Shown piece after piece: positions 7,090-12,524 of a stretch of 12,524 bases of DNA. The notes under the pieces are model-generated. The model searched no databases. It was given only the letters and a program-made list of their open reading frames with translations, and was not told the origin of the DNA. This DNA is from CADEEN01 sp031379365 (GTDB lineage Bacteria > Pseudomonadota > Gammaproteobacteria > Burkholderiales > Burkholderiaceae_C), in the NCBI GenBank assembly GCA_031379365.1, contig JANNFB010000076.1, forward strand, positions 1 to 12,524, written 5' to 3'. The position numbers and the translations under genes were made by a program. How positions within the stretch are numbered: position 1 is the first letter of the stretch; each line of letters opens with the position of its first letter.

Positions 7090-7842
7090 ATGCCCGCCAC
7101 GACATCCCCCCACACGCCACTGCTCGAGCTGGTCGAGATCCGCAAGAGCTACAACCTGGGTCAAGCCAACGAGGCCGAGGTCTTGCACGGCCTGTCGTTT
7201 TGCATCGCCCGCGGCGAGTTCGTCGCCCTGATCGGGCCGTCGGGCTCGGGCAAGAGCACCCTGCTCAACATCATCGGCCTGCTCGAGCGCGCCACCGCGG
7301 GCAGCTACCGCATCGAAGGCGAGGAGACCCACGGCCTGAGCGACGCGGCGCTGACGCTGCAGCGGCGCGCCATGCTGGGCTTCGTGTTCCAGTTCCATCA
7401 CCTGCTCCCGGCCTTCACGGCATTGGAGAACGTGACTCTGCCGGCCCTGATGCGCGAAGGGCGGGTGACGCCGGCGCAACGCGAGCGGGCCCTGGCCGTG
7501 TTGCGTTCTGTCGGTCTGCAGGACGCCGCCGCCAAGCGGCCCGGTGAGCTCTCGGGCGGCATGCAGCAGCGCGTGGCAATCGCGCGCGCCCTCGTGCTCG
7601 AGCCGCCGCTGGTGTTGGCCGACGAGCCGACGGGCAACCTCGACACGCAATCGGCCAATGAGGTTTTCGATGTGATGCGGCGCATGCACGCCGAACTGGG
7701 GGTCTCCTTCCTGATCGTGACCCACGACGCGCGCCTGGCGGCCCGCTGCGACCGAGTGATCGAATTGATCGACGGCCGCATTGCGCGGGACGTGCGGACC
7801 GCGGCAAGCCGCGCCATGGAGGTCAACGATGTCGCTGCCTGA
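7090..7842 (+). CDS. ABC exporter ATP-binding protein, LolD/MacB-type
   Basis: This is the cytoplasmic ATPase driving the adjacent permease, 250 residues. All nucleotide-binding motifs are intact: Walker A GPSGSGKST (49-57), Q-loop at Q101 in VFQFHHLLP, signature LSGGMQQR (154-161), Walker B LVLADEP (174-180) with catalytic E179, D-loop GNLD (182-185) and H-loop H212 in IVTHD. The sequence around the Q-loop (FQFHHLLPAFTALENV) and DEPTGNLD is typical of the LolD/MacB/FtsE branch that serves FtsX-type permeases. It starts 9 bp after the permease stop, so adaptor, permease and ATPase form one operon. Here the ATPase is separate, unlike MacB, where it is fused to the permease. Its last 14 bases overlap the next gene. 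Confidence 0.96.
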   Translation: MPATTSPHTPLLELVEIRKSYNLGQANEAEVLHGLSFCIARGEFVALIGPSGSGKSTLLNIIGLLERATAGSYRIEGEETHGLSDAALTLQRRAMLGFVFQFHHLLPAFTALENVTLPALMREGRVTPAQRERALAVLRSVGLQDAAAKRPGELSGGMQQRVAIARALVLEPPLVLADEPTGNLDTQSANEVFDVMRRMHAELGVSFLIVTHDARLAARCDRVIELIDGRIARDVRTAASRAMEVNDVAA

Positions 7843-8086
7843 GCCGCAGCCAGTGCCGGGCCGCCGTCATCGCCTGAGTCCGAAGAAGCTGCTGCTCAGC
7901 AAGTGGACGGCCGTGGCGCCGCAGAACAAAGAGAAGCACTTTGTCGTCACCCGGGTCATCGAGCCCGATGTGCCCGGCACGCCGGTCGAGCAAGTCGAAC
8001 TGCAGGCGGTGCACTCTGGTCGCAGCCTCACCCTGCCCTGGCGCGAACTGACCGACAGCACACGCTGGCACCGGGGTTGGTGTTGA
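7829..8086 (+). CDS. Small Trp-rich conserved protein (TIGR02450/DUF2389 family)
   Basis: This is an 85-residue protein of unknown function. The diagnostic block is RHRLSPKKLLLSKWTAVAPQ followed by NKEKHFVVTRV (13-43), which I recognise as the TIGR02450 Trp-rich family. The C-terminal half has VELQAVHSGRSLTLPWREL and ends STRWHRGWC. Tryptophans are at 26, 71, 80 and 84. There is no signal peptide or membrane segment, so it is probably cytoplasmic. The start at 7829 is set by GGAGGT at 7818-7823, inside the ATPase gene, five bases from the ATG. The 14-bp overlap with the ATPase suggests translational coupling to the exporter operon. Whether it works with the exporter is not shown by the sequence; the family occurs in many other contexts. 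Confidence 0.85.
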   Translation: MSLPEPQPVPGRRHRLSPKKLLLSKWTAVAPQNKEKHFVVTRVIEPDVPGTPVEQVELQAVHSGRSLTLPWRELTDSTRWHRGWC

Positions 8087-8122
8087 GACAAACGCCCGCA
8101 GCGCCTTGACGGCGGCGTCGCG

Positions 8123-8128
8123 GACAAT
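8123..8128 (+). promoter_or_regulatory. GACAAT -10-like box before the hydrolase gene
   Basis: GACAAT lies ten bases upstream of the ATG at 8139, which would give a leader of about four bases. There is no Shine-Dalgarno. No convincing -35 box is visible at normal spacing. The same hexamer precedes sulP and, on the minus strand, lgt. Confidence 0.3.
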
Positions 8129-8138
8129 CCCCAACACC

Positions 8139-9053
8139 ATGCGCACCGAGCCCCTGCTACCTCCCGCTGTCAGCGGTGAACGCATCGAGTTCGACAGCCG
8201 CGCCGGCCGCCTGAGCGTCTATGTTGCGGGCACTGGACCGGCGCTGCTGTTGGTGCACAGCGTCAACGCCGCCGCGTCGGCCGCCGAAGTGGCGCCCCTG
8301 CACGAGCACTTCCGCACCACGCACACCGTGTTCTCGATCGACTTGCCAGGCTATGGATTTGCCGAGCGCAGCGACCGCGACTACACACCGCGCCTGATGA
8401 CCGACGCCCTGCACGCCACCGTCGAGTTCATCCGCGCCCGCTGCGGCCCGCGGCCGATCGACGCCCTGGCGGTCTCGCTGGCCAGTGAATTCCTGGCCCG
8501 GGCTGCGGCCGAAGCGCCGTCGCACTACCGCAGCCTGGCCCTCGTCAGCCCGACCGGTTTCAGCGGCCGCCGCGCCTGGCGTGGCGCCACGGGCAGCACC
8601 CGCGGCCTGCCCTGGCTGTACCGCGCCCTGCGTGGGCCGCGCGCGGTGTGGGGCGCCAGCCTGTTTCGCGGTCTGACCCGGCCCGGCGTGGTGCGCTACT
8701 TCCTGCAGCGCACCTGGGGCGCTCCGGTCATCGACGAAGCGCTGTGGCGCTATTGCGTGCTAACGGCGCGGCAGGCCGGCGCCGAGTACGCGCCGCTGTC
8801 CTTCCTCGCCGCGGGCCTGTTCAGCGCCGACATCCACACGGTCTACGAGCAACTCGGACAGCCGGTCTGGATGTCTCACGGCGTGCGCGGCGATTTCACC
8901 GACTACCGCGGCAAGACCCTGGTCGAGGCGCGGCCGAACTGGCAGTTCAGCGTGTTCCAGACCGGTGCGCTGCCCTACTTCGAGCTGCCGGAGCGCTTTT
9001 GCGCTGCCTACGCCGACTTCCTGGCCACGGCCGGGCGCGAGCGCGTCGCCTGA
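8139..9053 (+). CDS. Alpha/beta-hydrolase-fold protein with degenerate catalytic residues
   Basis: This is a 304-residue protein of the alpha/beta-hydrolase fold. Fold markers are ALLLVHSVNAAASAAE (35-50, oxyanion-loop region), VFSIDLPGYGFAERS (64-78) and the nucleophile-elbow region DALAVSLASEFLARAA (108-123), where Ser113 replaces the usual G-x-S-x-G context with A-V-S-L-A. VWMSHGVRGDFTD (243-255) supplies a candidate acid at D252 or D255. The C-terminal VFQTGALPYFELPERF (272-287) aligns with the usual G-H-x-P-x-x-E-x-P-E-x-F motif, but the expected His is Ala277. A cap rich in Arg and Trp lies at about 143-215. There is no signal peptide. I chose ATG 8139 over an in-frame TTG at 8106, whose extra residues look non-coding. 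It may be a hydrolase with a displaced His or a non-catalytic member; the substrate is unknown. Confidence 0.85.
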   Translation: MRTEPLLPPAVSGERIEFDSRAGRLSVYVAGTGPALLLVHSVNAAASAAEVAPLHEHFRTTHTVFSIDLPGYGFAERSDRDYTPRLMTDALHATVEFIRARCGPRPIDALAVSLASEFLARAAAEAPSHYRSLALVSPTGFSGRRAWRGATGSTRGLPWLYRALRGPRAVWGASLFRGLTRPGVVRYFLQRTWGAPVIDEALWRYCVLTARQAGAEYAPLSFLAAGLFSADIHTVYEQLGQPVWMSHGVRGDFTDYRGKTLVEARPNWQFSVFQTGALPYFELPERFCAAYADFLATAGRERVA

Positions 9054-9069
9054 ACCAGCAGGATCAGCG

Positions 9070-9777
9070 TCACACCCGGCCGACCACTGGCAAGCCGGCG
9101 CCGGTGATGTCCGCAGCGTCGTCCGACAAGAGGAACGCAACCACCAGGCTCAAAGCCAGCGGTGTGACCCATCGGTCGAATTCAGCGCCAGGCATGTCGG
9201 CGCGATTGGCGGGCGTGTCGATGATGCTGGGCAGCAAGGCATTCACGGTCACGCCACGGTCCTTCAGCTCTTCGGCCAAGGCCTCGGTGAAGCGCAGGAC
9301 GCCCGCCTTCGAGGCTGCGTAGGCACCCATGCCGCTGGCGGCCTTCAACGCCGCCATGGCAGCAATGTTGACGATGCGCCCACCCGGGCCGAGGTGCGGC
9401 AGCACGGCCTGCGTCGCCGCGACCGCGCTGCGCAGGTTCATCGCGTAGAGCCGGTCCCAGGTGTCGAGCCCGCCTTCGGCAACAGGCTGCCAGGCAAAGC
9501 CGCCGGCCACGTTGACCAGCCCATCGATGCGTTGCCAGCGTTGCAGCACCTGCGCCATGGCCTGCTGCGCAGCGCCGTCGACCGCGATGTCCACACCACC
9601 GAGCGCAAGCGTGCGGGACCCGTCATCGCCCGGGGTGGGTGCCAAGCTCGGTACGGGGGCGCGGTCTAGCAGCGCGACCCGAGCGCCACGCTCGACCAGC
9701 AGGCTGGCCAGTGCCCCGCCGAGCGCGCCATAGGCGCCGGTCACGAGGAACACCCGGTCTTGTAGTTCGCCTGCCAT
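9070..9777 (-). CDS. Short-chain dehydrogenase/reductase (SDR) with Ala at the usual catalytic Ser
   Basis: This is a 235-residue classical-SDR-length oxidoreductase, presumably NAD(P)-dependent and cytoplasmic. The Rossmann nucleotide motif is TGAYGALG (13-20). D38 at the end of beta-2 (ALLDRA) favours NAD(H), which is inference. NVAGG (89-93) is the NNAG-equivalent, N114 the structural Asn, and Y153/K157 (YAASK) the catalytic pair. The catalytic Ser, normally 13 residues before the Tyr, is Ala140 in NIAAMAAL; Ser148 lies nearby. The C-terminus has VNALLPSIIDTPANRADMP (178-196) and ITGAGLPVVGRV. The start at 9777 has GGAG six bases upstream, inside the dyad CGGAG-T-CTCCG (9778-9788). It converges with the hydrolase gene with only 16 bp between stops. 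The substrate is unknown. Confidence 0.92.
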   Translation of the reverse strand: MAGELQDRVFLVTGAYGALGGALASLLVERGARVALLDRAPVPSLAPTPGDDGSRTLALGGVDIAVDGAAQQAMAQVLQRWQRIDGLVNVAGGFAWQPVAEGGLDTWDRLYAMNLRSAVAATQAVLPHLGPGGRIVNIAAMAALKAASGMGAYAASKAGVLRFTEALAEELKDRGVTVNALLPSIIDTPANRADMPGAEFDRWVTPLALSLVVAFLLSDDAADITGAGLPVVGRV

Positions 9778-9788
9778 CGGAGACTCCG
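9778..9788. repeat. Dyad over the SDR ribosome binding site
   Basis: CGGAG and CTCCG flank a single central base directly upstream of the SDR start codon and include its GGAG Shine-Dalgarno. A protein site, mRNA structure or chance are all possible. Confidence 0.25.
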
Positions 9789-9828
9789 CTGCTGCCCTTG
9801 GGGCGCCGATTCTGCCCCGGGTCCTGCC

Positions 9829-10323
9829 TCAACTGGCGGCCATTGCGGTGCTCACCCTTGCCGTAGGCGACGGCACGCCTGCGCGCATTTCGGGCAAGAA
9901 GGGCTGCCACACCGGTTTCAAGCTCGGGTCGTCCATCGGCACCGTCACCCGCTCTGCAACCAGCGCATGAAAGGCGGCGACCGAATCGGAAGCCGTCATG
10001 ATTTTGTAGATGTCGTCCCACACCTTGGCGGCGCTCAGGTTGGCGGCCGTTGCGGCAGCGAAACTCAAGGACCAGCTGCCGCTGGCGCCTGGGCAATACC
10101 ACCAGGCGACGGTGCCCGCTGCGTTGGAGCGCAACTTCGGCCAGGTGCCTTTGCCGACAGGAGACGGAGCGCAATGGAACTCGGACTTGCTCGAATACAG
10201 ATCGCCGGACGCGGGTGAGGTGTTGCCAGGGCGCGGGTCAGCGCCAGCCGTCGCAGCGAGGCACCCGACGACGACGGGCAGCAGGCGCAGCGTTGCTCTG
10301 GCGCCAGCACGCCGCGCCGTCAC
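9829..10323 (-). CDS. Hypothetical exported protein, possibly phage-derived
   Basis: I do not recognise a named family. From the GTG at 10323 the protein has 164 residues. It has a good export signal: basic TARRAGARATLR, hydrophobic LLPVVVGCLAATAGA, then DP. This could be cut after AGA by signal peptidase I, or VVGC could act as a lipobox. Two further cysteines, in EFHCAP and WWYCPG, could form a disulfide in the periplasm. The C-terminal half is helical (AAATAANLSAAKVWDDIYKI) and ends with DDPSLKPVWQPFLPEMRAG. That last pattern, with the WWYC segment, reminds me of small phage or prophage-encoded proteins, which is weak inference. An in-frame ATG at 10368 would add 15 residues ahead of the signal. 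Neither start has a clear Shine-Dalgarno. It lies between an SDR gene and the tRNA-Val terminator. Confidence 0.6.
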   Translation of the reverse strand: MTARRAGARATLRLLPVVVGCLAATAGADPRPGNTSPASGDLYSSKSEFHCAPSPVGKGTWPKLRSNAAGTVAWWYCPGASGSWSLSFAAATAANLSAAKVWDDIYKIMTASDSVAAFHALVAERVTVPMDDPSLKPVWQPFLPEMRAGVPSPTARVSTAMAAS

Positions 10324-10498
10324 GGCCCCATTGCTGTGCCACCAGACCGATAGGCTGTATGTGTCCATGGCCGGGATCGTCGCTGCTGACGAACTTGTGC
10401 TCTGTAGGACGGGACCACACTCTGGCGTCGGTGAGTGCTGCTTGTGCGAACACGGCTTCGATGAACTGCCCGCCACGCCCAGCCACATGCCGCCATGA
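10324..10498. other. Short intergenic stretch, no gene recognised
   Basis: Between the exported-protein gene and the tRNA-Val terminator I see no convincing gene on either strand. The text is visibly less GC-rich than the rest of the window. The upstream alternative start (10368) and probably the promoter of the exported-protein gene lie here. No clean -10/-35 pair was found. Confidence 0.4.
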
Positions 10499-10532
10499 AA
10501 AAGCCCTAGAGCGTTGATTCTCTAGGGCTTTT
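10499..10532 (-). terminator. Strong intrinsic terminator downstream of tRNA-Val
   Basis: AAAAGCCCTAGAG (10499-10511) and CTCTAGGGCTTTT (10520-10532) form a perfect 13-bp stem around an 8-base loop. On the minus strand the stem is followed by a run of five T, which suits ending the tRNA-Val transcript 31 bases beyond its CCA end. The plus strand also ends in TTTT, so it could block readthrough both ways. Confidence 0.9.
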
Positions 10533-10563
10533 CGTCTCATGTGGCTGCTTGCGGAGCCTATCT

Positions 10564-10638
10564 TGGTGGGCGGTGCAGGGTTCGAACCTGCGACTTCCAC
10601 CGTGTGAAGGTGGCACTCTACCGCTGAGTTAACCGCCC
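10564..10638 (-). tRNA. tRNA-Val (anticodon CAC), CCA encoded
   Basis: The minus strand folds as a full cloverleaf. The acceptor is GGGCGGT/ACCGCCC, with discriminator A and an encoded CCA (10564-10566). The D arm is CTCAGCGGTAGAG. The anticodon stem is CCACC/GGTGG around the loop TTCACAC, giving anticodon CAC, which reads the Val codon GUG. The T arm is GCAGG-TTCGAAC-CCTGC. The total is 75 bases including CCA. It follows dnaQ and is followed by the strong terminator at 10499-10532. GUG is a preferred Val codon in this GC-rich DNA. Confidence 0.97.
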
Positions 10639-10684
10639 GAACTCGTGTCTTCGGGAACCCTTCGGGCCTGCCGAAAGGAGCGCG

Positions 10685-10712
10685 ATTATGCCAGACGCTG
10701 CCACACCGTCTT
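10685..10712 (-). promoter_or_regulatory. Putative tRNA-Val promoter nested in the end of dnaQ
   Basis: On the minus strand AAGACG (10707-10712, 3 of 6 to the -35 consensus), a 16-bp spacer and CATAAT (10685-10690, 5 of 6 to TATAAT) lie about 47 bases upstream of the mature tRNA end. The dnaQ stop codon TAA sits inside the -10 box. A direct repeat of CTTCGGG occurs in the leader (around 10650-10667). Confidence 0.5.
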
Positions 10713-11387
10713 GCCGCTGCTGACCCTGTCGATGTCGGCCAGAACCGCGTCGTGAGCGGCCCGCTCCTCGGCAGAAACGGTGACCGGCAGCACGGCGTAA
10801 GCCGCTAGATCAACCGCTGCGATCGCTGGGCCCGCAGACGAACCTTCCCCCGTCTCGACCACCAGCGAATCCTGGCCGCGCGTCATGCGCACGTACACCT
10901 CACCCAGCAGCCGGGCATCGAGCAGGGCGCCATGCAAAGTGCGATGGGTGTTGTCGACCTCCAGGCGCTTGCACAAGGCGTCCAGCGAGTTGGCCTTGCC
11001 AGGAAACTGGTTGCGGGCCATCAGCAGCGAGTCGGTGATGCGTGCCACGTGGCCAGCGAAGGGCGGCCGCTTTGCCAAGCGCAGTTCGGCGTCGAGAAAC
11101 CCGACATCGAAGCTTGCGTTGTGGATCACGATCTCGGCCCCGGCCAGGTAGCCCAGCAGGTCATCGACGATCTCGGCAAAGCGCGGCTTGTCGGCCAGGA
11201 ACTGCTCGGTCAGGCCGTGCACCCGCAGCGCCCCTTCGCTGCTCGGCCGATCGGGGTTGAGGTAGAAGTGCTTGTCGTTGCCCGTGAGTCGGCGATTGAC
11301 CATTTCAAGGCAGCCGATCTCGATGATGCGGTCGCCACTGTCCGGGCTCAGGCCGGTGGTCTCGGTGTCGAGGAAGATCTGGCGCAT
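10686..11387 (-). CDS. dnaQ: DNA polymerase III epsilon subunit (3'-5' proofreading exonuclease)
   Basis: This is the proofreading exonuclease of the replicative polymerase core, acting with the alpha subunit in the cytoplasm. It has 233 residues, close to the family norm of about 235-245. All catalytic residues of the DEDDh class are present: D7 and E9 in DTETTG (Exo I), D94 in HNASFDVGFL (Exo II), and H152 with D157 in HGALLDARL (Exo III). Other family marks are RIIEIG (20-25) and LRVHGLT (54-60). The C-terminal part (172-233), a flexible linker and alpha-binding tail in the family, ends KTVWQRLA. The gene starts six bases after the lgt stop, so it is likely cotranscribed with lgt. Its stop codon is part of the probable tRNA-Val -10 box. 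rnhA, a common partner of dnaQ, is not in this window. Confidence 0.96.
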   Translation of the reverse strand: MRQIFLDTETTGLSPDSGDRIIEIGCLEMVNRRLTGNDKHFYLNPDRPSSEGALRVHGLTEQFLADKPRFAEIVDDLLGYLAGAEIVIHNASFDVGFLDAELRLAKRPPFAGHVARITDSLLMARNQFPGKANSLDALCKRLEVDNTHRTLHGALLDARLLGEVYVRMTRGQDSLVVETGEGSSAGPAIAAVDLAAYAVLPVTVSAEERAAHDAVLADIDRVSSGKTVWQRLA

Positions 11388-11393
11388 GGCCGC

Positions 11394-12194
11394 TCAGCCT
11401 GCTGCCTGCGTGCGCGCACGCAGCCAAATGACCGCTCCCGCCAGCACCATCGGCACGCACAACCACTGCCCCATGCTCATGCCCAGCGCCAGCGGGCCGA
11501 GAAAGGAGTCGGGCTCGCGAAAGAACTCGGCCGAGAAGCGCAGCAGGCCGTAACCGACCAGGAAGGCCCCTGACACCTGGCCAAGCGCGCGCGGCGTGCG
11601 CGCATACAGCCACAACAGCGCGAACAGCAGCACGCCTTCGAGCGCCACTTGGTAGAGCTGCGACGGGTGGCGCGCGATGGCCGTGCCCGACTGCGGAAAA
11701 ACCATCGCCCAAGGCAGCGACGGATCGGCGGCGCGGCCCCACAACTCGCCATTGATGAAGTTGCCGACCCGCCCCGAGGCCAAGCCGAGCGGCACGCACG
11801 GCGCAATCAGGTCCATCACCTCGAAAAAGCGGCGCCCTCGCTGCCGTGCGTAGAGCGCCAGCGCGACGATGACGCCGAGCAGGCCACCGTGGAAAGACAT
11901 GCCGCCCTTCCAGACCATCAGCGCTTCGAGCGGGTTGCCGGCGTAGTAGCCGGGCTTGTAGAACAGCACGTAGCCCAGGCGCCCGCCGATCACCACGCCC
12001 AGCACGCCCCAGAACAGCATGTCTTCAACGTCGCGCCGGGTCCAGCCGGTTTGTGCGAACTGCGGCTGGCGCGTGCGCAGCGTGGCCAGCCAGAGGAAGA
12101 GGCCAAAGGCCACCAGGTAGGTCAGGCCGTACCAGTGGATGCCTATGGGGCCGAGTTGAATCGCGATCGGGTTGAACTGGGGATGCACGAGCAT
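11394..12194 (-). CDS. lgt: Prolipoprotein diacylglyceryl transferase
   Basis: Lgt transfers diacylglycerol from phosphatidylglycerol to the lipobox Cys of prolipoproteins, the first step of lipoprotein maturation, in the inner membrane. It has 266 residues with about seven membrane segments. Family motifs are intact: IHWYGL (19-24), GGRLGYVLFY (70-79), MSFHGGLLG (99-107, with essential His102), the Lgt signature GRVGNFINGELWG (141-153, with R142 and N145), HPSQLY (176-181) and FFREPD (224-229, with R226). The start has AAGGAG ten bases upstream (12205-12210). A GACAAT box on the minus strand (12224-12229) may be its -10. It is followed after six bases by dnaQ and is divergent from ilvD, with 107 bp between the two starts. 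Confidence 0.97.
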   Translation of the reverse strand: MLVHPQFNPIAIQLGPIGIHWYGLTYLVAFGLFLWLATLRTRQPQFAQTGWTRRDVEDMLFWGVLGVVIGGRLGYVLFYKPGYYAGNPLEALMVWKGGMSFHGGLLGVIVALALYARQRGRRFFEVMDLIAPCVPLGLASGRVGNFINGELWGRAADPSLPWAMVFPQSGTAIARHPSQLYQVALEGVLLFALLWLYARTPRALGQVSGAFLVGYGLLRFSAEFFREPDSFLGPLALGMSMGQWLCVPMVLAGAVIWLRARTQAAG

Positions 12195-12301
12195 CGGACA
12201 GGCACTCCTTGGAACAGGCCGGGATTGTCGCTGCTGCGCCGCACCGCGCCCGCTGCGGTGCCGAGGCCGGCCACAATGGCGCCCTCAAGGAGGCTTGCTG
12301 C
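12195..12301. promoter_or_regulatory. Divergent lgt/ilvD control region
   Basis: This 107-bp gap holds start signals for both directions. For lgt (minus): AAGGAG at 12205-12210 and a GACAAT -10-like box at 12224-12229. For ilvD (plus): a CACAAT -10-like box at 12272-12277 and a strong AAGGAGG at 12287-12293, eight bases from the ATG. No convincing -35 boxes are seen for either. Confidence 0.5.
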
Positions 12302-12524
12302 ATGACCGAATCCAACCGCCGTTCCAAGACCATCACCCAGGGCGTTGCCCGGGCGCCGAACCGTTCCATGTACTACGCCATGGGCTACGAGCCGAGCGAC
12401 TTCAGCAAGCCGATGATCGGCGTGGCGAATGGTCACTCGACGATCACGCCATGCAACTCGGGCCTGCAGAAGCTGGCCGATGCCGCGGTCGATGCCCTCA
12501 AGGCCGCCGGCGCCAACCCGCAGA
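12302..12524 (+). CDS. ilvD: Dihydroxy-acid dehydratase (partial, N-terminal 74 residues)
   Basis: IlvD converts 2,3-dihydroxy-3-methylbutanoate (or the 3-methylpentanoate homologue) to the 2-oxo acid in valine, isoleucine and leucine synthesis, using an iron-sulfur cluster. The visible N-terminus MTESNRRSKTITQGVARAPN, then MYYAMGYEPSDFSKPMIGVA and NGHSTITPCNSGLQKLAD, is characteristic of the ILVD/EDD family. Cys51 in TPCN is the first cluster-binding Cys. The short IlvD form, rather than Edd, is favoured by RSMYYAMGY at this position. The start has AAGGAGG at 12287-12293. The gene is cut by the right edge, so about seven eighths of the usual length is missing. Confidence 0.95.
   Translation, partial: MTESNRRSKTITQGVARAPNRSMYYAMGYEPSDFSKPMIGVANGHSTITPCNSGLQKLADAAVDALKAAGANPQ

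Noticed and set aside
6655..7725. Long minus-strand His/Gln-rich open frame over the permease and ATPase genes
   Set aside because: The sense-strand ABC ATPase and permease carry every family motif; this frame is their shadow.
8106..8138. TTG start for the hydrolase gene
   Set aside because: It adds eleven residues with no domain support and no Shine-Dalgarno. ATG 8139 begins the family-like part.
10010..10498. Plus-strand open frame opposite the exported protein
   Set aside because: The minus frame has a clear signal peptide and ordered C-terminus. The plus frame shows neither and ends at the tRNA terminator stem.
10650..10667. CTTCGGG direct repeat as a possible attachment site
   Set aside because: The seven-base repeat is too short, and there is no integrase or duplicated tRNA end in the window.
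1..12524. CRISPR array, insertion sequence, toxin-antitoxin pair or defence system
   Set aside because: I found no regularly spaced repeats, no transposase-like motifs with terminal inverted repeats, and no gene pair of that type.

Overview
This is a high-GC chromosomal window of about 12.5 kb. Gene content and order suggest a betaproteobacterium of the order Burkholderiales (Comamonadaceae or the Rubrivivax/Leptothrix/Ideonella group). The reasons are very GC-rich third codon positions, the divergent lgt/ilvD pair with dnaQ and tRNA-Val behind lgt, a QMP-type TRAP operon, and recurrent GACAAT-like -10 boxes close to start codons. The genus is an inference. Most genes belong to well-known families, and I see no clearly new multi-gene system.

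Positions 1-3018 (minus strand) hold a TRAP carboxylate-type importer. In transcription order the genes are a TetR-family regulator, the small membrane subunit (DctQ), the large membrane subunit (DctM), and the periplasmic solute receptor (DctP), which runs off the left edge. DctQ and DctM overlap by 4 bp. The regulator lies 146 bp upstream of dctQ in the same direction, and the gap contains a candidate operator.

Positions 3019-8086 (plus strand from 3195) begin with a SulP-family anion permease that lacks the usual C-terminal STAS domain. Next is a compact three-gene exporter: a periplasmic membrane-fusion protein, an FtsX/MacB-type permease and a LolD/MacB-type ATPase. A small Trp-rich conserved protein (TIGR02450/DUF2389 type) overlaps the end of the ATPase gene.

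Positions 8087-9777 hold a plus-strand alpha/beta-hydrolase-fold protein convergent with a minus-strand SDR. Both appear to have altered catalytic residues.

Positions 9778-10564 hold a minus-strand exported protein of unknown function, possibly phage-derived, and a strong bidirectional-looking terminator.

Positions 10564-12524 are housekeeping: tRNA-Val(CAC), the exonuclease-domain protein DnaQ (Pol III epsilon), prolipoprotein diacylglyceryl transferase Lgt (all minus strand), and the divergent start of ilvD on the plus strand, cut by the right edge. There is no gene-free stretch longer than 300 bases. I saw no insertion sequence, CRISPR array, rRNA or replication origin.
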